DNA of 64,000 nt, taken from NCBI RefSeq assembly GCF_900142925.1, contig NZ_FRCN01000014.1, positions 248,001 to 312,000 on the forward strand, given 5' to 3'. Below are positions 34,492 to 43,646 of this stretch, piece after piece. Numbering within the stretch: position 1 is the stretch's first letter; every line of letters starts with the position of its first letter. The notes under the pieces are model-generated. The model made no database searches, was not told the origin of the DNA, and worked only from the letters and a program-made list of their open reading frames with translations. The DNA comes from Chitinophaga sp. CF418. GTDB lineage: Bacteria > Bacteroidota > Bacteroidia > Chitinophagales > Chitinophagaceae. Position numbers and translations under genes: made by a program.

Positions 34492-35235
34492 ATGTTACCT
34501 TTCTGGAATGACTATTACTACCTGATACTTATTGCACAACTTGTTTGTATTGTGCATGCTATGAAAAATGGAAAGAAGGACTGGATCTACATCCTGCTTT
34601 TCCTGCCAGGCGTTGGCGCCATTGCCTATTTCGTCCGGGAGATCTGGCCGACCCTTAATGGCGGACAAGTGACCAGCAATCTCCAGGAGTTATTTGTACC
34701 AGGCCATAACATCAAGGAGCTGGAACGTAAAGTAAGGATCTCCGATACCGTTGCCAACAAACTGGCACTGGCCAATGCATATGCACACCGACGGCAATAC
34801 CAGCAGGCTATTGAACTGGCGCAATCCTGTCTCAATGCCCATCATGCTAACGACCAGGGCATTCTACTACTACTGGCAAGACTATATTTTTATAATGAAC
34901 AGTATTTCGAGAGTGTCTCCTTTTACAACCGGCTGTTGGACATGCGTAATTTCCGGATGACCAAACAGGAAGACGAGCTGCTGTATGCAAGAGCACTGGA
35001 AGGCAGCACTGATTATGTAAAAGCCGAAGAAGAATACAAAAAGGTGGTCCGCGTACATCACTCACTGGAAGCCATGTACTATTACGGAATGATGTTGAAG
35101 AAACAACAACGTACGCAGGAGGCAAAAGCACAGTTCCAGGCTGTAAAGGATGAAATAGAACTCCATCCGGGATATGTGCGCAGGCTGAATACCCAGTGGG
35201 TGAGACTCTCCAAACGGGAAATGGCTGATTTATAA
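34492..35235 (+). CDS. membrane-anchored tetratricopeptide-repeat protein
   Basis: 247 residues. The N-terminus has two membrane segments (YYLILIAQLVCIVHAM and WIYILLFLPGVGAIAYFV) of the phospholipase-D-nuclease N-terminal (PLDc_N) type. After a linker come TPR helices from about residue 90 (VANKLALANAYAHRRQYQQA, GILLLLARLYFYNEQYFES, LLYARALEGSTDYVKAEEEY). TPRs bind partner proteins, so this is probably an envelope scaffold with its repeats in the cytosol. A very strong terminator follows 4 bases after the stop. No partner is obvious. Confidence 0.8.
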   Translation: MLPFWNDYYYLILIAQLVCIVHAMKNGKKDWIYILLFLPGVGAIAYFVREIWPTLNGGQVTSNLQELFVPGHNIKELERKVRISDTVANKLALANAYAHRRQYQQAIELAQSCLNAHHANDQGILLLLARLYFYNEQYFESVSFYNRLLDMRNFRMTKQEDELLYARALEGSTDYVKAEEEYKKVVRVHHSLEAMYYYGMMLKKQQRTQEAKAQFQAVKDEIELHPGYVRRLNTQWVRLSKREMADL

Positions 35236-35239
35236 TAAA

Positions 35240-35276
35240 AAGCCTCCAAAGCCCTTTTGAAAGGCTTTGGAGGCTT
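35240..35276. terminator. bidirectional terminator between the TPR and lyase-like genes
   Basis: AAGCCTCCAAAGCC pairs perfectly with GGCTTTGGAGGCTT (14 bp) around a 9-base loop. A T run follows on the plus strand (ATTTTT at 35281-35286). It lies between convergent genes and could serve both. Confidence 0.88.
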
Positions 35277-35292
35277 AGCTATTTTTATGTTG

Positions 35293-36168
35293 TCAGTTAG
35301 TGCTGATCCTATTAACTTTCAGGTTATCATAATAGATATATCCATCTGTAGCTGACTCCCAATAATCCTGGCTACCACCGCGGAAAGTATGGAAGGTCAA
35401 CCCTTTGATCAATCTCTTGCTGTCATTTGTTGTCCAGCGGATATCCCTGTCAAGCACTACTGTACCATCAATTACGTATTGTACGTGGCCATCGGTATTA
35501 CTGCCGGTATTACTTTTCACATACAGGTGTACGTGATAGGTCTGCCCTTTAACCAGGCTACCCGAAGAAGGATAGGACTTACCGAATGTTTCTCCGTACT
35601 CGCCTGACTGGTCTTTAAAATAAAGGTAAGGTTGGAAGAATACCCTGCCGGCGTCGGTCTGGTACCACATCAGGCGTGCGGATCCACCATTACCATCCCA
35701 ACCCGGGTCGCCCCCAGTGTTACCATCACCGATAGAGAAGCCAAAACCTAACTTTCCGCCTCTGCTCCAGTCAAACTGGCTGTGAAACCTGATGTCATAA
35801 TCAACTTCATAGGCAGTACCGTCTGAGATATCAATGTTGGCAACCACACCACCCGCACCGGATAATGCATTCTTTAATAATGTGATACGCAGATTTCCAT
35901 TGGAGATCATTCCCCGGCTGTCAACCCAGCCGGTTACATTACCGAAATCTGTAGCAGCGTTGTTTGCTGTATAAGTGCTGCCATGGGCATAATTATCCCA
36001 GTTTACACTCCAACTGTTCAGAATAGTGCTGCCTACAGCCTCGGTTTCCAGGCTACTGCCTGCGGCCAGGCGCTCTTCCTTAACGGTTTCTTTAGTACAG
36101 GCTGATAGTAATGTGATCATGGAAAGTGCAGCGCACCTGGTGACATTGACAATTTGATGTCTGTTCAT
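35293..36168 (-). CDS. secreted lipoprotein with a polysaccharide-lyase-like (PL14-type) jelly roll
   Basis: 291 residues with a lipoprotein signal (CAALSMITLLSACTKETV, lipid Cys near 24). The mature part looks like a beta jelly roll. It has YEVDYDIRFHSQFDWSRGGK, GFGFSIGDGNTGGDPGW, ARLMWYQTDAGRVFFQPYLY and a C-terminal TDGYIYYDNLKV strand. These blocks resemble polysaccharide lyase family 14 and related alginate/glucuronate lyases, whose conserved GGK and R-MW steps are visible. The catalytic residues cannot be confirmed by eye, so a non-catalytic sugar-binding role is possible. It lies next to another secreted protein gene in the same direction, but separated from it by a terminator. Confidence 0.62.
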   Translation of the reverse strand: MNRHQIVNVTRCAALSMITLLSACTKETVKEERLAAGSSLETEAVGSTILNSWSVNWDNYAHGSTYTANNAATDFGNVTGWVDSRGMISNGNLRITLLKNALSGAGGVVANIDISDGTAYEVDYDIRFHSQFDWSRGGKLGFGFSIGDGNTGGDPGWDGNGGSARLMWYQTDAGRVFFQPYLYFKDQSGEYGETFGKSYPSSGSLVKGQTYHVHLYVKSNTGSNTDGHVQYVIDGTVVLDRDIRWTTNDSKRLIKGLTFHTFRGGSQDYWESATDGYIYYDNLKVNRISTN

Positions 36169-36342
36169 TTTGTAATGGTTTTTTAAGGGAAAATGAAAAA
36201 AGATATGCTCAATATATTATGCTGTTCGTCATTTGGTCATTAAGACAATCGATTGCATCTATGCATATAAGGGTCTTCTGGTTCTAAGCTGTGGATTATC
36301 CTAGATGTCGGACGAAGCTGCAGTTAGTACTACTTAAATAAA

Positions 36343-36379
36343 CAAAAAAAGTTCCGCCGCGCCTTAGGCGGGCGGAACT
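36343..36379 (-). terminator. intrinsic terminator after the metalloprotease-like gene
   Basis: On the minus strand AGTTCCGCC pairs with GGCGGAACT, with an inner GCC/GGC pair. A run of seven T follows (A run at 36344-36350 on the plus strand). It is 24 bases past the stop codon. Confidence 0.85.
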
Positions 36380-36402
36380 GCTATTGCATGTTATAACGCT
36401 GG

Positions 36403-39009
36403 TTAACGGGAAGTATTGTTTACCAATATCTTTTCCTTTTGGATCACCTGTTTATTATCCCTCACGGTAACGATATACACGCCATCCGGCAGGGAAGAGA
36501 TATTCAGGTTATTATAATTTCCTTTTATCCGCTGAGACAGCCTTCTTACACCGGCGATATTATATATATCTACTGTATACACTTTGTTATCTGCAGGCAG
36601 GGAAAGATTCAGCGTATTGCTGGCCGGGTTAGGCCAGATATTCAATACCGATTTCGCCTTGACAGAGGCAACGGCTGTTGTGCTGATATTGAGTGGCTGT
36701 GGATAAGTGAAGGGGAAATCTATCTGTGCCTGTTTAAACTGCATCTCCACGTCTTTTGACCATCCGAAAGCAGTATCTGCCTGCGCTTCAAGACTGAATT
36801 GCGCAGCGCCGCTCCAGAAGTGTATAAATTCACCCAGGTTCAGGTCACGGGTATATTCACCATTATGCTGTGGGAAATATTGCGCCAGCAGGTCAAAATA
36901 GCGGTTTAATGCGGCACTGGAATCTGCCCTGTCATAGATTGGGAAGAACCAGTCGCGGAACCAGTGCGTACCAGGCTTAGGAAAACTTTCCTCTTTCACC
37001 ACAAAATCATTGTAAGCCTGCTGGGCATCTCCTTCCCAACCAAGGCGTTTCATGACGTCATAAATGAATATTTCCGCCCATTTACTATCTCCCCAGATAG
37101 GGAATGAAGGGGAGTTATGAATGCCCTTACTGCCACCTTCCACAATATGTCCTACTTCGTGAATAGAAGCATGCAGGTTCCAGCCTTCTCTCGTGTCCCA
37201 GCTGCCCCCCAGGTCGCCGGAGTTCTTATAGTCGTGATCGGCATCAAATACTACTGACGGATGTCCGCCGGAATACCCTGATTTACTATGGAAAATCATG
37301 TTCACTTTAGGATCGCTGAAAGAGCCATAGTTTTGTTTTACATACTCCCATACATCTGTGAAGTCCTGGTTCATCCAGGTGGCGGAACGGCTTACAGCGT
37401 CATCAAACCAGATATTTACACTACTGTTGGTATATACCCGCGACAACAATTCTGTATGACCAGCCCAGTGTTCCTGCCATTGTGTAGGCGGCACATCAGT
37501 CACAGTAGTATTACTGCCGCTTATCCATGTAGACACACCATTTGCATTTTCAGCTCTCACCCTGTAATAATAGGTAGTCAGCGGAGACAGGTCCAGCGAG
37601 AAATACCGGCTGGTATTTGCCGGTAGCACAAACGCGTCATCCCAGTTCAATGTATCTGTAGTTCTCTCCAGGCGATAGCTGGTCTCTGTTGCAGCATTGT
37701 CCTGCCAGTTAAGGATGATCTGATTGCTGGAAACCGTCTGTGTTGTAAATCCGGTCGGCGCTGCAGGAGCGGAAGTATCTACCGTACCAGTGCCTGCACC
37801 AAAGATCTCCAGTTCCGCCAGTTGTGTAATGCCAGCGCCGTTATTGGCGGTGATATTTAAACGGTAGTATTTATAGGAAGTCGTGTTGGGCACTACATAA
37901 ATACGTTTCTTAAACCTGGTTGTAAACAGCTGATTAGTCTGTACCTGCAGATCGGTCCAGGTACTACCATTATTTGAACCCTGGAATACCCAGTTCTTCG
38001 GGTCCCTTTCTACCGCATCATTTGCAGAAGTTATACTATACATGGTAGCGACAGCGCCACCCTGTAAGTAATAACGGATCCAGGTCACAGGCGCCCATGC
38101 CAGGTATTTGCTGTAAGTATTGTTATCTACCACTTTGGCCAGTCCTTCCGCGCCGGTGGTATTGTACTGATCTGTTACCACAGCATCTGCAAAGTTGGTG
38201 ATGTCAGCACCCGCAGCCACATTAGGAGTTGTCACGACATCAGAAGTATCTGCAACAGATACGCCGGTAGCATTCACTGCTCTCACCCGGTAAATGAAAT
38301 TAGTACCGATACTCAGTGAAGAATCTGTATAGGATGTCACGTTAGCACCTACGGTTGCACGTGGCAGGAACGTAACCGCATCCAGCGAGCTTTCAATACG
38401 GTAACCAGTTTCATTGGTCGCATTGTCAGACCAGCTGAGGCTTGCCTTATTCCCTGGCTGCAGGGTGGCTGTCAAGCCACCGGGACCGGAACCAGGTCCA
38501 CCAAGGGTACCTGTCAGCTCCCATTCAGAGAACTGAATAGCTCCTGCGCCATTATTAGCGGTAATATTCAACCGGTAATAGAGGTAAGGAGTTGTGTTGG
38601 TAAATGAATAGGTTTTGGTCTGGAAACGGGCTGTAAATGCTTGTCCCGTCTGGGTATCCAGTGTAGTCCATGTCCTGCCATCATCTGAGGCCTGGAGGTT
38701 CCAGTCTTTAGGGTCTCTGGTGGAAAAATCATTGGCAGAGGTGATGGAGTACTGGTTAACAGTAGCTGATCTGGCAGCTTCAAACTGCACCCAGATCGCT
38801 GTTTTGGCAATGTAATACTTCGTATTAACATTGTCGTCTATCAGCTTCGGATAGTTCTCTGCCGCATTCGAGTTGGAATACTGAACCGTCAGTACTCCAG
38901 CGGCTGATGTTATGTCAGTCTGTGCAAGGGCCGGCACAGTACCGCATAGCAGGGTCACATACAAAGACAGCTTTGTAAAATTAGGCATACGCATAAGTAA
39001 ATTGGTCAT
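36403..39009 (-). CDS. secreted discoidin/FN3 metalloprotease-like protein with T9SS tail
   Basis: 868 residues. A signal peptide (LSLYVTLLCGTVPALAQ) is followed by a discoidin (F5/8C) domain (about 30-165), FN3 (about 175-265), a second discoidin domain (about 270-405) and a second FN3 (about 415-505). The next part, about 510-780, contains SIHEVGHIVEGG, an HExxH zinc motif, and later WAEIFIYDVMKRLGW, whose Glu could be a third ligand as in gluzincins. The last 75 residues (LNIWPNPASNTLNLSL ... GVYIVTV) form a type IX secretion sorting domain. It is probably exported across the outer membrane and attacks or binds a glycoprotein or polysaccharide. The start could also be Met6 or Met8. Confidence 0.8.
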   Translation of the reverse strand: MTNLLMRMPNFTKLSLYVTLLCGTVPALAQTDITSAAGVLTVQYSNSNAAENYPKLIDDNVNTKYYIAKTAIWVQFEAARSATVNQYSITSANDFSTRDPKDWNLQASDDGRTWTTLDTQTGQAFTARFQTKTYSFTNTTPYLYYRLNITANNGAGAIQFSEWELTGTLGGPGSGPGGLTATLQPGNKASLSWSDNATNETGYRIESSLDAVTFLPRATVGANVTSYTDSSLSIGTNFIYRVRAVNATGVSVADTSDVVTTPNVAAGADITNFADAVVTDQYNTTGAEGLAKVVDNNTYSKYLAWAPVTWIRYYLQGGAVATMYSITSANDAVERDPKNWVFQGSNNGSTWTDLQVQTNQLFTTRFKKRIYVVPNTTSYKYYRLNITANNGAGITQLAELEIFGAGTGTVDTSAPAAPTGFTTQTVSSNQIILNWQDNAATETSYRLERTTDTLNWDDAFVLPANTSRYFSLDLSPLTTYYYRVRAENANGVSTWISGSNTTVTDVPPTQWQEHWAGHTELLSRVYTNSSVNIWFDDAVSRSATWMNQDFTDVWEYVKQNYGSFSDPKVNMIFHSKSGYSGGHPSVVFDADHDYKNSGDLGGSWDTREGWNLHASIHEVGHIVEGGSKGIHNSPSFPIWGDSKWAEIFIYDVMKRLGWEGDAQQAYNDFVVKEESFPKPGTHWFRDWFFPIYDRADSSAALNRYFDLLAQYFPQHNGEYTRDLNLGEFIHFWSGAAQFSLEAQADTAFGWSKDVEMQFKQAQIDFPFTYPQPLNISTTAVASVKAKSVLNIWPNPASNTLNLSLPADNKVYTVDIYNIAGVRRLSQRIKGNYNNLNISSLPDGVYIVTVRDNKQVIQKEKILVNNTSR

Positions 39010-39221
39010 TTAAGGTTTGTGAATAAAGGCGCTATTGATTCTTATAAAACATAGGTTGATGTGAAGTTTTCTCGTGGTCTGACGTTGGTTGATATTGAGT
39101 GCTCACAAAACGGGTTACACACGTACGATATACGATCTTACTAATATAGCAAGCAATTGGGGGCAAAGCTGTCAATAGATATCAAACGGAATGTTAACAG
39201 AATTTAAACCATGGATCATGA

Positions 39222-40658
39222 TTATTTTATGATGATGTCAAAGACATCTTTCAAAGCCTTCTTTGCAGCATGATAACCGCACATACCATGAATGCCACCT
39301 CCGGGTGGTGTGGAAGAAGAACATACATAAATACCTTTAGCCGGCGTAGTATAAGGCGACCATCTCATTGCAGGCCTCGTATATAGTTGTGTGATATCGA
39401 GAATACCACCGTTGATATCTCCGCCGATATAATTGGGGTTATAGGCTTCTACATCCGCAGTATTCATCACATGCCTGCCAATGATAAGATCTTTAAAACC
39501 AGGTGCAAAACGCTCTACCTGGTTCTCAATAGCAGCTGTCATATCTTTCGTAGAGCCATTGGGAACATGGCAATATGCCCATGCGGTATGCTTACCCTTC
39601 GGGGCACGTGTATCATCGAAGATGCTCTGTTGTACAAACAAGGTATAAGGTTGATCGGGGTGATGTCCATCCACTGTTCGTTGTTCATTCGCAGCAATTT
39701 CTTCAATGGTATTGCCAAGATGTATAGTACCTGCTTCCCTGCAGGCGGCAGCTGTAAATGGCGTAGGTCCGTCCAGCGCCCAGTCTACTTTGAACACGCC
39801 CATACCATAGCGGTAACGTCGCAACTGCCATTTGTAAAAAGAGGAAAATCTATCTCCTGCGATCTTCAATAACTGACGCGGTGTAACATCCAGCAACACG
39901 GCTCTTGAAGGTGGTAATTCCTTCAAAGCGTTCACATAAGTACCCGTCGCGATCTCTCCGCCCAGTGAAATAAAATAATCACCTAAAGCACTGGCCAATG
40001 CCTTAGCGCCTCCACGGGGTGCCGGCCATCCGCCTGCATGGCTGTTCAGCATCAGCACCAGGCCAATAGCTGCTGTGGCTATATTCGTCAAGGGTTGGAT
40101 AGCATGCGCAGCCACACCGCCAAATAATCCGCGGGCTTCTTTTGTCTTAAAACGTTTAGCCAGGTGCAACGCTGATGGCAATGCCTTCAGTCCGAATTTC
40201 GCCAGGGTCAGCGGATGTTTGGGAAACTGTAAGGGCCCCAATATATCTTCAGTCAATCCTTTAAAATCTTTCAGCAATGGCCGGAACAAGTGCTCATAGG
40301 CCGTTCTGTCTGTTCCAAGTAACTGCGCTGTTTTTTCCAGTGAAGGATATAAAGCTGCTGCAGTACCATCATCAAAGGGATGCGCCGCATCCACTGCAGG
40401 ATACAGATATGACAATCCAAATTGTTCCAGCGGTAACTGGCTAAAGAAAGGGGAAGTGACTGCCATGGGGTGAATAGCAGAACAGATATCATGCATAAAA
40501 CCCGGTAGCGTTAGCTCTTTTGAGCGCAAGCCACCTCCAATCTCATTCCTGCCCTCAATAAGCAATACAGAAAGCCCTTGCTGCTGCATTGCTATTGCTG
40601 CTGCCAATCCGTTGGGGCCAGATCCGATGACGATTGCGTCATATTCGTTTTTATGCAT
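39222..40658 (-). CDS. FAD-dependent oxidoreductase, phytoene-desaturase/PYROXD2-like
   Basis: 478 residues beginning EYDAIVIGSGPNGLAAAIAM, the GxGxxG dinucleotide-binding motif, with LLIEGRNEIGGGL as the following acidic strand. C-terminal blocks GGDINGGILDITQLYTRP and GIYVCSSSTPPGGGIHGMCGY are typical of carotenoid-desaturase-like flavoproteins of the PYROXD2 type. No other carotenoid genes are nearby, so a carotenoid role is not supported. It lies 110 bases downstream of the DoxX-like gene, across a nested hairpin, and could be the last gene of the redox operon or a separate unit. Confidence 0.85.
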   Translation of the reverse strand: MHKNEYDAIVIGSGPNGLAAAIAMQQQGLSVLLIEGRNEIGGGLRSKELTLPGFMHDICSAIHPMAVTSPFFSQLPLEQFGLSYLYPAVDAAHPFDDGTAAALYPSLEKTAQLLGTDRTAYEHLFRPLLKDFKGLTEDILGPLQFPKHPLTLAKFGLKALPSALHLAKRFKTKEARGLFGGVAAHAIQPLTNIATAAIGLVLMLNSHAGGWPAPRGGAKALASALGDYFISLGGEIATGTYVNALKELPPSRAVLLDVTPRQLLKIAGDRFSSFYKWQLRRYRYGMGVFKVDWALDGPTPFTAAACREAGTIHLGNTIEEIAANEQRTVDGHHPDQPYTLFVQQSIFDDTRAPKGKHTAWAYCHVPNGSTKDMTAAIENQVERFAPGFKDLIIGRHVMNTADVEAYNPNYIGGDINGGILDITQLYTRPAMRWSPYTTPAKGIYVCSSSTPPGGGIHGMCGYHAAKKALKDVFDIIIK

Positions 40659-40676
40659 TTTGTTCCTATTGAAAAT

Positions 40677-40758
40677 CAGGGACCAGTGATCAACGTCCCC
40701 TGGGTTACAAACATAGGGCTCTTAACGGAGCCGGACAGCCGTAGATCCCTGGTCCCTG
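40677..40758 (-). promoter_or_regulatory. nested inverted repeats between the DoxX-like and FAD-oxidoreductase genes
   Basis: CAGGGACCAG (40677-40686) pairs with CTGGTCCCTG (40749-40758), enclosing a small hairpin GGCTC-N6-GAGCC (40717-40732). On the minus strand the outer right arm is followed by ATTTTC. It could be a weak terminator for the DoxX-like gene or a leader structure of the FAD-oxidoreductase gene. Confidence 0.45.
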
Positions 40759-40767
40759 GTTAATATT

Positions 40768-42252
40768 TCAATACTGCCCTGCTTCCAGCTTACTGGGCGA
40801 TAGCAGGTATTGTTTATCTACTTTATCCAAAATTACGTAAATCGAATCTTTATTCTGATTTAACCCGGAAAGAATAATCCGCGTATCAGTGGGTCTTTCA
40901 TAATGCAACACAAAAGGAGGATCTTTCTTCTTCGTTGTATTCGGACGATCGGTAGCATTACGCCGCTGCCGTTCACGCCCCTGATTGGATGCACTCCTGT
41001 TCTTATCCCGCAGGGAAAGCTGCTGTTTCACAGTGTCTGCTTCATAGTAGAAGAACCGTCTTCCACCGGCAACGCCTGCCAGTTCGAAGTTACGGTCTAT
41101 ATCATTCTTCGGGGAACCACCACCGTTACTGAGATCCAGCCATACCGGTTTATTCACCTGGTATGTGATGGTAGACCATTTCTCAAAGGTCACATTCTGC
41201 CAACGCACTGAGTCCAGTGGTGAATAAGGAATCACCTTATTATTCAGCCGGAATTCCGTGACGTTGTAATATCCCCGCGTACCAGCCAGTCCTTTTTCGA
41301 CAGGCTGTTTATAAGGATCATACAGATAATTCCACATCTGCAGGTAAAATAGTATAAATACGAATAAAAGGAAAGTGCCACACTTCAATATCCAACGTCC
41401 ATACTTCTGCCATGCCCTGCTGAAGGAAGGATAATAGTGTACCGGTACTGTGTAACGTTCCAATACCAGCAGATTATAGATCCTGGGGATATCATACGCC
41501 AACACGAAGGCTCCGAGCAATACAAAGTATGCGGCATACACATGCACGCCGCCATCATAAGCAAGGTTTACAAAGGTGATATTGGCCAATGCTCCCGCCA
41601 GCAACACAGCGCCTATAGCGGCGGTTCCCCGGAAGAATAACAGGATGCCTGCCCCTACTTCCACAATACCTGCAAATACCTGATACCAGGGTACAATACC
41701 AATAGATAACCAGTAGATCTTCTGTGCTGTGAAATCGCCGAAATCAGTATGCAGGTTAGAGATAGATGGATAAGGCATCTGTACAGGGAATAACTTGGTA
41801 TAACCAAACCCGATGATGCCTATACCCGCACGGTAGCGTACTATCACACGCAGCCAGTAATACAGCAGATTATACTCTAATCTCTTACGGTCAAACAAAC
41901 TCCATATCACAGCTCCTGCCACGGCTATTCCAAGTGCTGCAGCCCAGCTGGCGTAACTGGCAATTCCCCAGCGGCCGCTCTCTGAGTCCACATTCCAGAG
42001 GTTCGGCTGGAACCTCGCGATATCATATACATCGCGGTATTTCAGATGTATCCAGTCCATTGTGAAAAGGTGTGTATACCAATTCCAACTGGTGGGAATA
42101 CTCATGATCACAAAAAAGATAAAGGCAATACGGAATGCCCACTTTTGATTGCCCTTCCAGGGCTTTGACTGCACAGCAGTACCCTGACCTGTAGTATCCG
42201 GCGCTATGGGTGCTACCTGCTCCAGGGCAGGTGAATTAGCTATATCAGACAT
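40768..42252 (-). CDS. large DoxX-like membrane protein with C-terminal soluble domain (copy 2)
   Basis: I start it at ATG 42252 (MSDIANSPALEQVAPIAP), 10 bases after the stop of its paralogue. 494 residues with about eight membrane helices. The core has YWLRVIVRYRAGIGIIGFGY, TKLFPVQMPYPSISNLHTDF, WLSIGIVPWYQVFAGIVEVG and LLFFRGTAAIGAVLLAGALA, the DoxX-type pattern. After the last helix (about residue 320) comes a soluble domain of roughly 170 residues with GYYNVTEFRLNNKVIPYSPL and YVILDKVDKQYLLSPS. The family has no defined reaction. Its place behind a sulfite-dehydrogenase-like pair suggests a quinone-linked redox role, but that is inference. Confidence 0.72.
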   Translation of the reverse strand: MSDIANSPALEQVAPIAPDTTGQGTAVQSKPWKGNQKWAFRIAFIFFVIMSIPTSWNWYTHLFTMDWIHLKYRDVYDIARFQPNLWNVDSESGRWGIASYASWAAALGIAVAGAVIWSLFDRKRLEYNLLYYWLRVIVRYRAGIGIIGFGYTKLFPVQMPYPSISNLHTDFGDFTAQKIYWLSIGIVPWYQVFAGIVEVGAGILLFFRGTAAIGAVLLAGALANITFVNLAYDGGVHVYAAYFVLLGAFVLAYDIPRIYNLLVLERYTVPVHYYPSFSRAWQKYGRWILKCGTFLLFVFILFYLQMWNYLYDPYKQPVEKGLAGTRGYYNVTEFRLNNKVIPYSPLDSVRWQNVTFEKWSTITYQVNKPVWLDLSNGGGSPKNDIDRNFELAGVAGGRRFFYYEADTVKQQLSLRDKNRSASNQGRERQRRNATDRPNTTKKKDPPFVLHYERPTDTRIILSGLNQNKDSIYVILDKVDKQYLLSPSKLEAGQY

Positions 42253-42262
42253 AACGTTGATT

Positions 42263-43609
42263 TTAAAGTTTAAGCGGTTTACGGCGACCTTCAATCAATG
42301 GGTATTGCTTGTTGATCTTGTCCAGCACTACATACACAGAATCCTGTTTTTCATTGATACCTGAAAAAATAATACGGCTGCTATCCGGCCTCGTATAGTG
42401 CAGCACCAGTCTTTCCTGCTGATGATATTTGTTTTTATTCTGCAGGAACATTACCCGGCGGGATTCATCAATGCCATAAGTATAATAATGCCTGCTCACA
42501 GCCCCGGCCAGCTCATAATTTCTGTCCTGGTCTTTCCCATAGATCTCTTCAGTATTGGCCAGATCAGGATGTACATACCGGTTGGAACGGATGCTGAGCG
42601 TAGCCCATTTCTCGAACACCACATCTTTCCAACGCACCGTATCCGTCAGTGAATATGGCAGTTCCTGGTTATTGATACGGAATTCCGTTACATTGTAAAT
42701 ACCTGCTGCATCGGCCAGTCCCGGCGTTTCAGGATACTGGTAGCCATTATGCCTATAGCTGGCATAAGTCTTATATCCATACAGCCCTACGAAGAAAAAG
42801 ACAAACAGGGTTTTCACCACAATCCTTGCAGTGCGGTGCCATGGTTTGGCAAAATAGGGCCGTACGGTATTAGGTGCGGTAGGCAGCTCCAGCGTCAGCA
42901 GATTAACAATACGTAATGCATCATATGTCAGCAGGAACAAGGCCAGTATCACGAGGTAAAAACTATATACATATTCACCGCCCTCATAAGCGAGATTAGA
43001 CATGAACACATTGCCGGTAAACGTGATGATGATACCGGCTCCTATAGTGGCCGTTCTTCTGCTGAACAGCAACAGCCCTGCAAGCGTTTCTACCAGTCCT
43101 AAAAAAGTTTCCATAGCAGGCACGACACCCGTGCTCATCGCAAAGATCTTCCAGGCGGACAGATCGCCGTACTGTGTGTTCAACTGACTGATGGAAGGAT
43201 AAGGTAATTGCTGCGGGAACAATTTCAGCAGTCCATAAGCTATTACACCTATCGCCAGCCTGTAACGGACAATGGCGCGCAACCAGTAATACAACTGGTT
43301 ATATTCCTTCCGCTGTTTGTCAAGATAAGACCAGATCAACGCACCAATCAATGCGATGAAAGCAATAATGCCCCAATCTGCAAATCCGCCAAAAGGACTA
43401 CCAGATGGTAAGATCTTAGGACTATACCTGGCGAGATAAAAAATATCACCGAAGCCCGGTTCTTCCCAGTGAATGTGGAATAAGGTATTGAAATACTTCA
43501 CGTCCAGTGGAATACACTGGATAACGAAATAGATGAAAAAGAAGCGGAAAAGGAGCTTCCAGGATCCCTTCCACGTCTGCGGTGGTAATAGATTTGCCGG
43601 ATGTGTCAT
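42263..43609 (-). CDS. large DoxX-like membrane protein with C-terminal soluble domain (copy 1)
   Basis: Started at ATG 43609 (MTHPANLLPPQTWKGSWKLL), since the upstream 22 codons look non-coding. 448 residues. It is clearly a paralogue of the next gene: YWLRAIVRYRLAIGVIAYGL, KLFPQQLPYPSISQLNTQYG, STGVVPAMETFLGLVETLAG, and GIYNVTEFRINNQELPYSLT with YVVLDKINKQYPLIEG near the end. The two genes are 10 bases apart and probably arose by tandem duplication, then diverged. They may form a heterodimer. The SusD gene lies 37 bases upstream. Confidence 0.72.
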   Translation of the reverse strand: MTHPANLLPPQTWKGSWKLLFRFFFIYFVIQCIPLDVKYFNTLFHIHWEEPGFGDIFYLARYSPKILPSGSPFGGFADWGIIAFIALIGALIWSYLDKQRKEYNQLYYWLRAIVRYRLAIGVIAYGLLKLFPQQLPYPSISQLNTQYGDLSAWKIFAMSTGVVPAMETFLGLVETLAGLLLFSRRTATIGAGIIITFTGNVFMSNLAYEGGEYVYSFYLVILALFLLTYDALRIVNLLTLELPTAPNTVRPYFAKPWHRTARIVVKTLFVFFFVGLYGYKTYASYRHNGYQYPETPGLADAAGIYNVTEFRINNQELPYSLTDTVRWKDVVFEKWATLSIRSNRYVHPDLANTEEIYGKDQDRNYELAGAVSRHYYTYGIDESRRVMFLQNKNKYHQQERLVLHYTRPDSSRIIFSGINEKQDSVYVVLDKINKQYPLIEGRRKPLKL

Positions 43610-43646
43610 ACCTGCAGTGTTTATGTGATGAAATATCAGATAGCGG

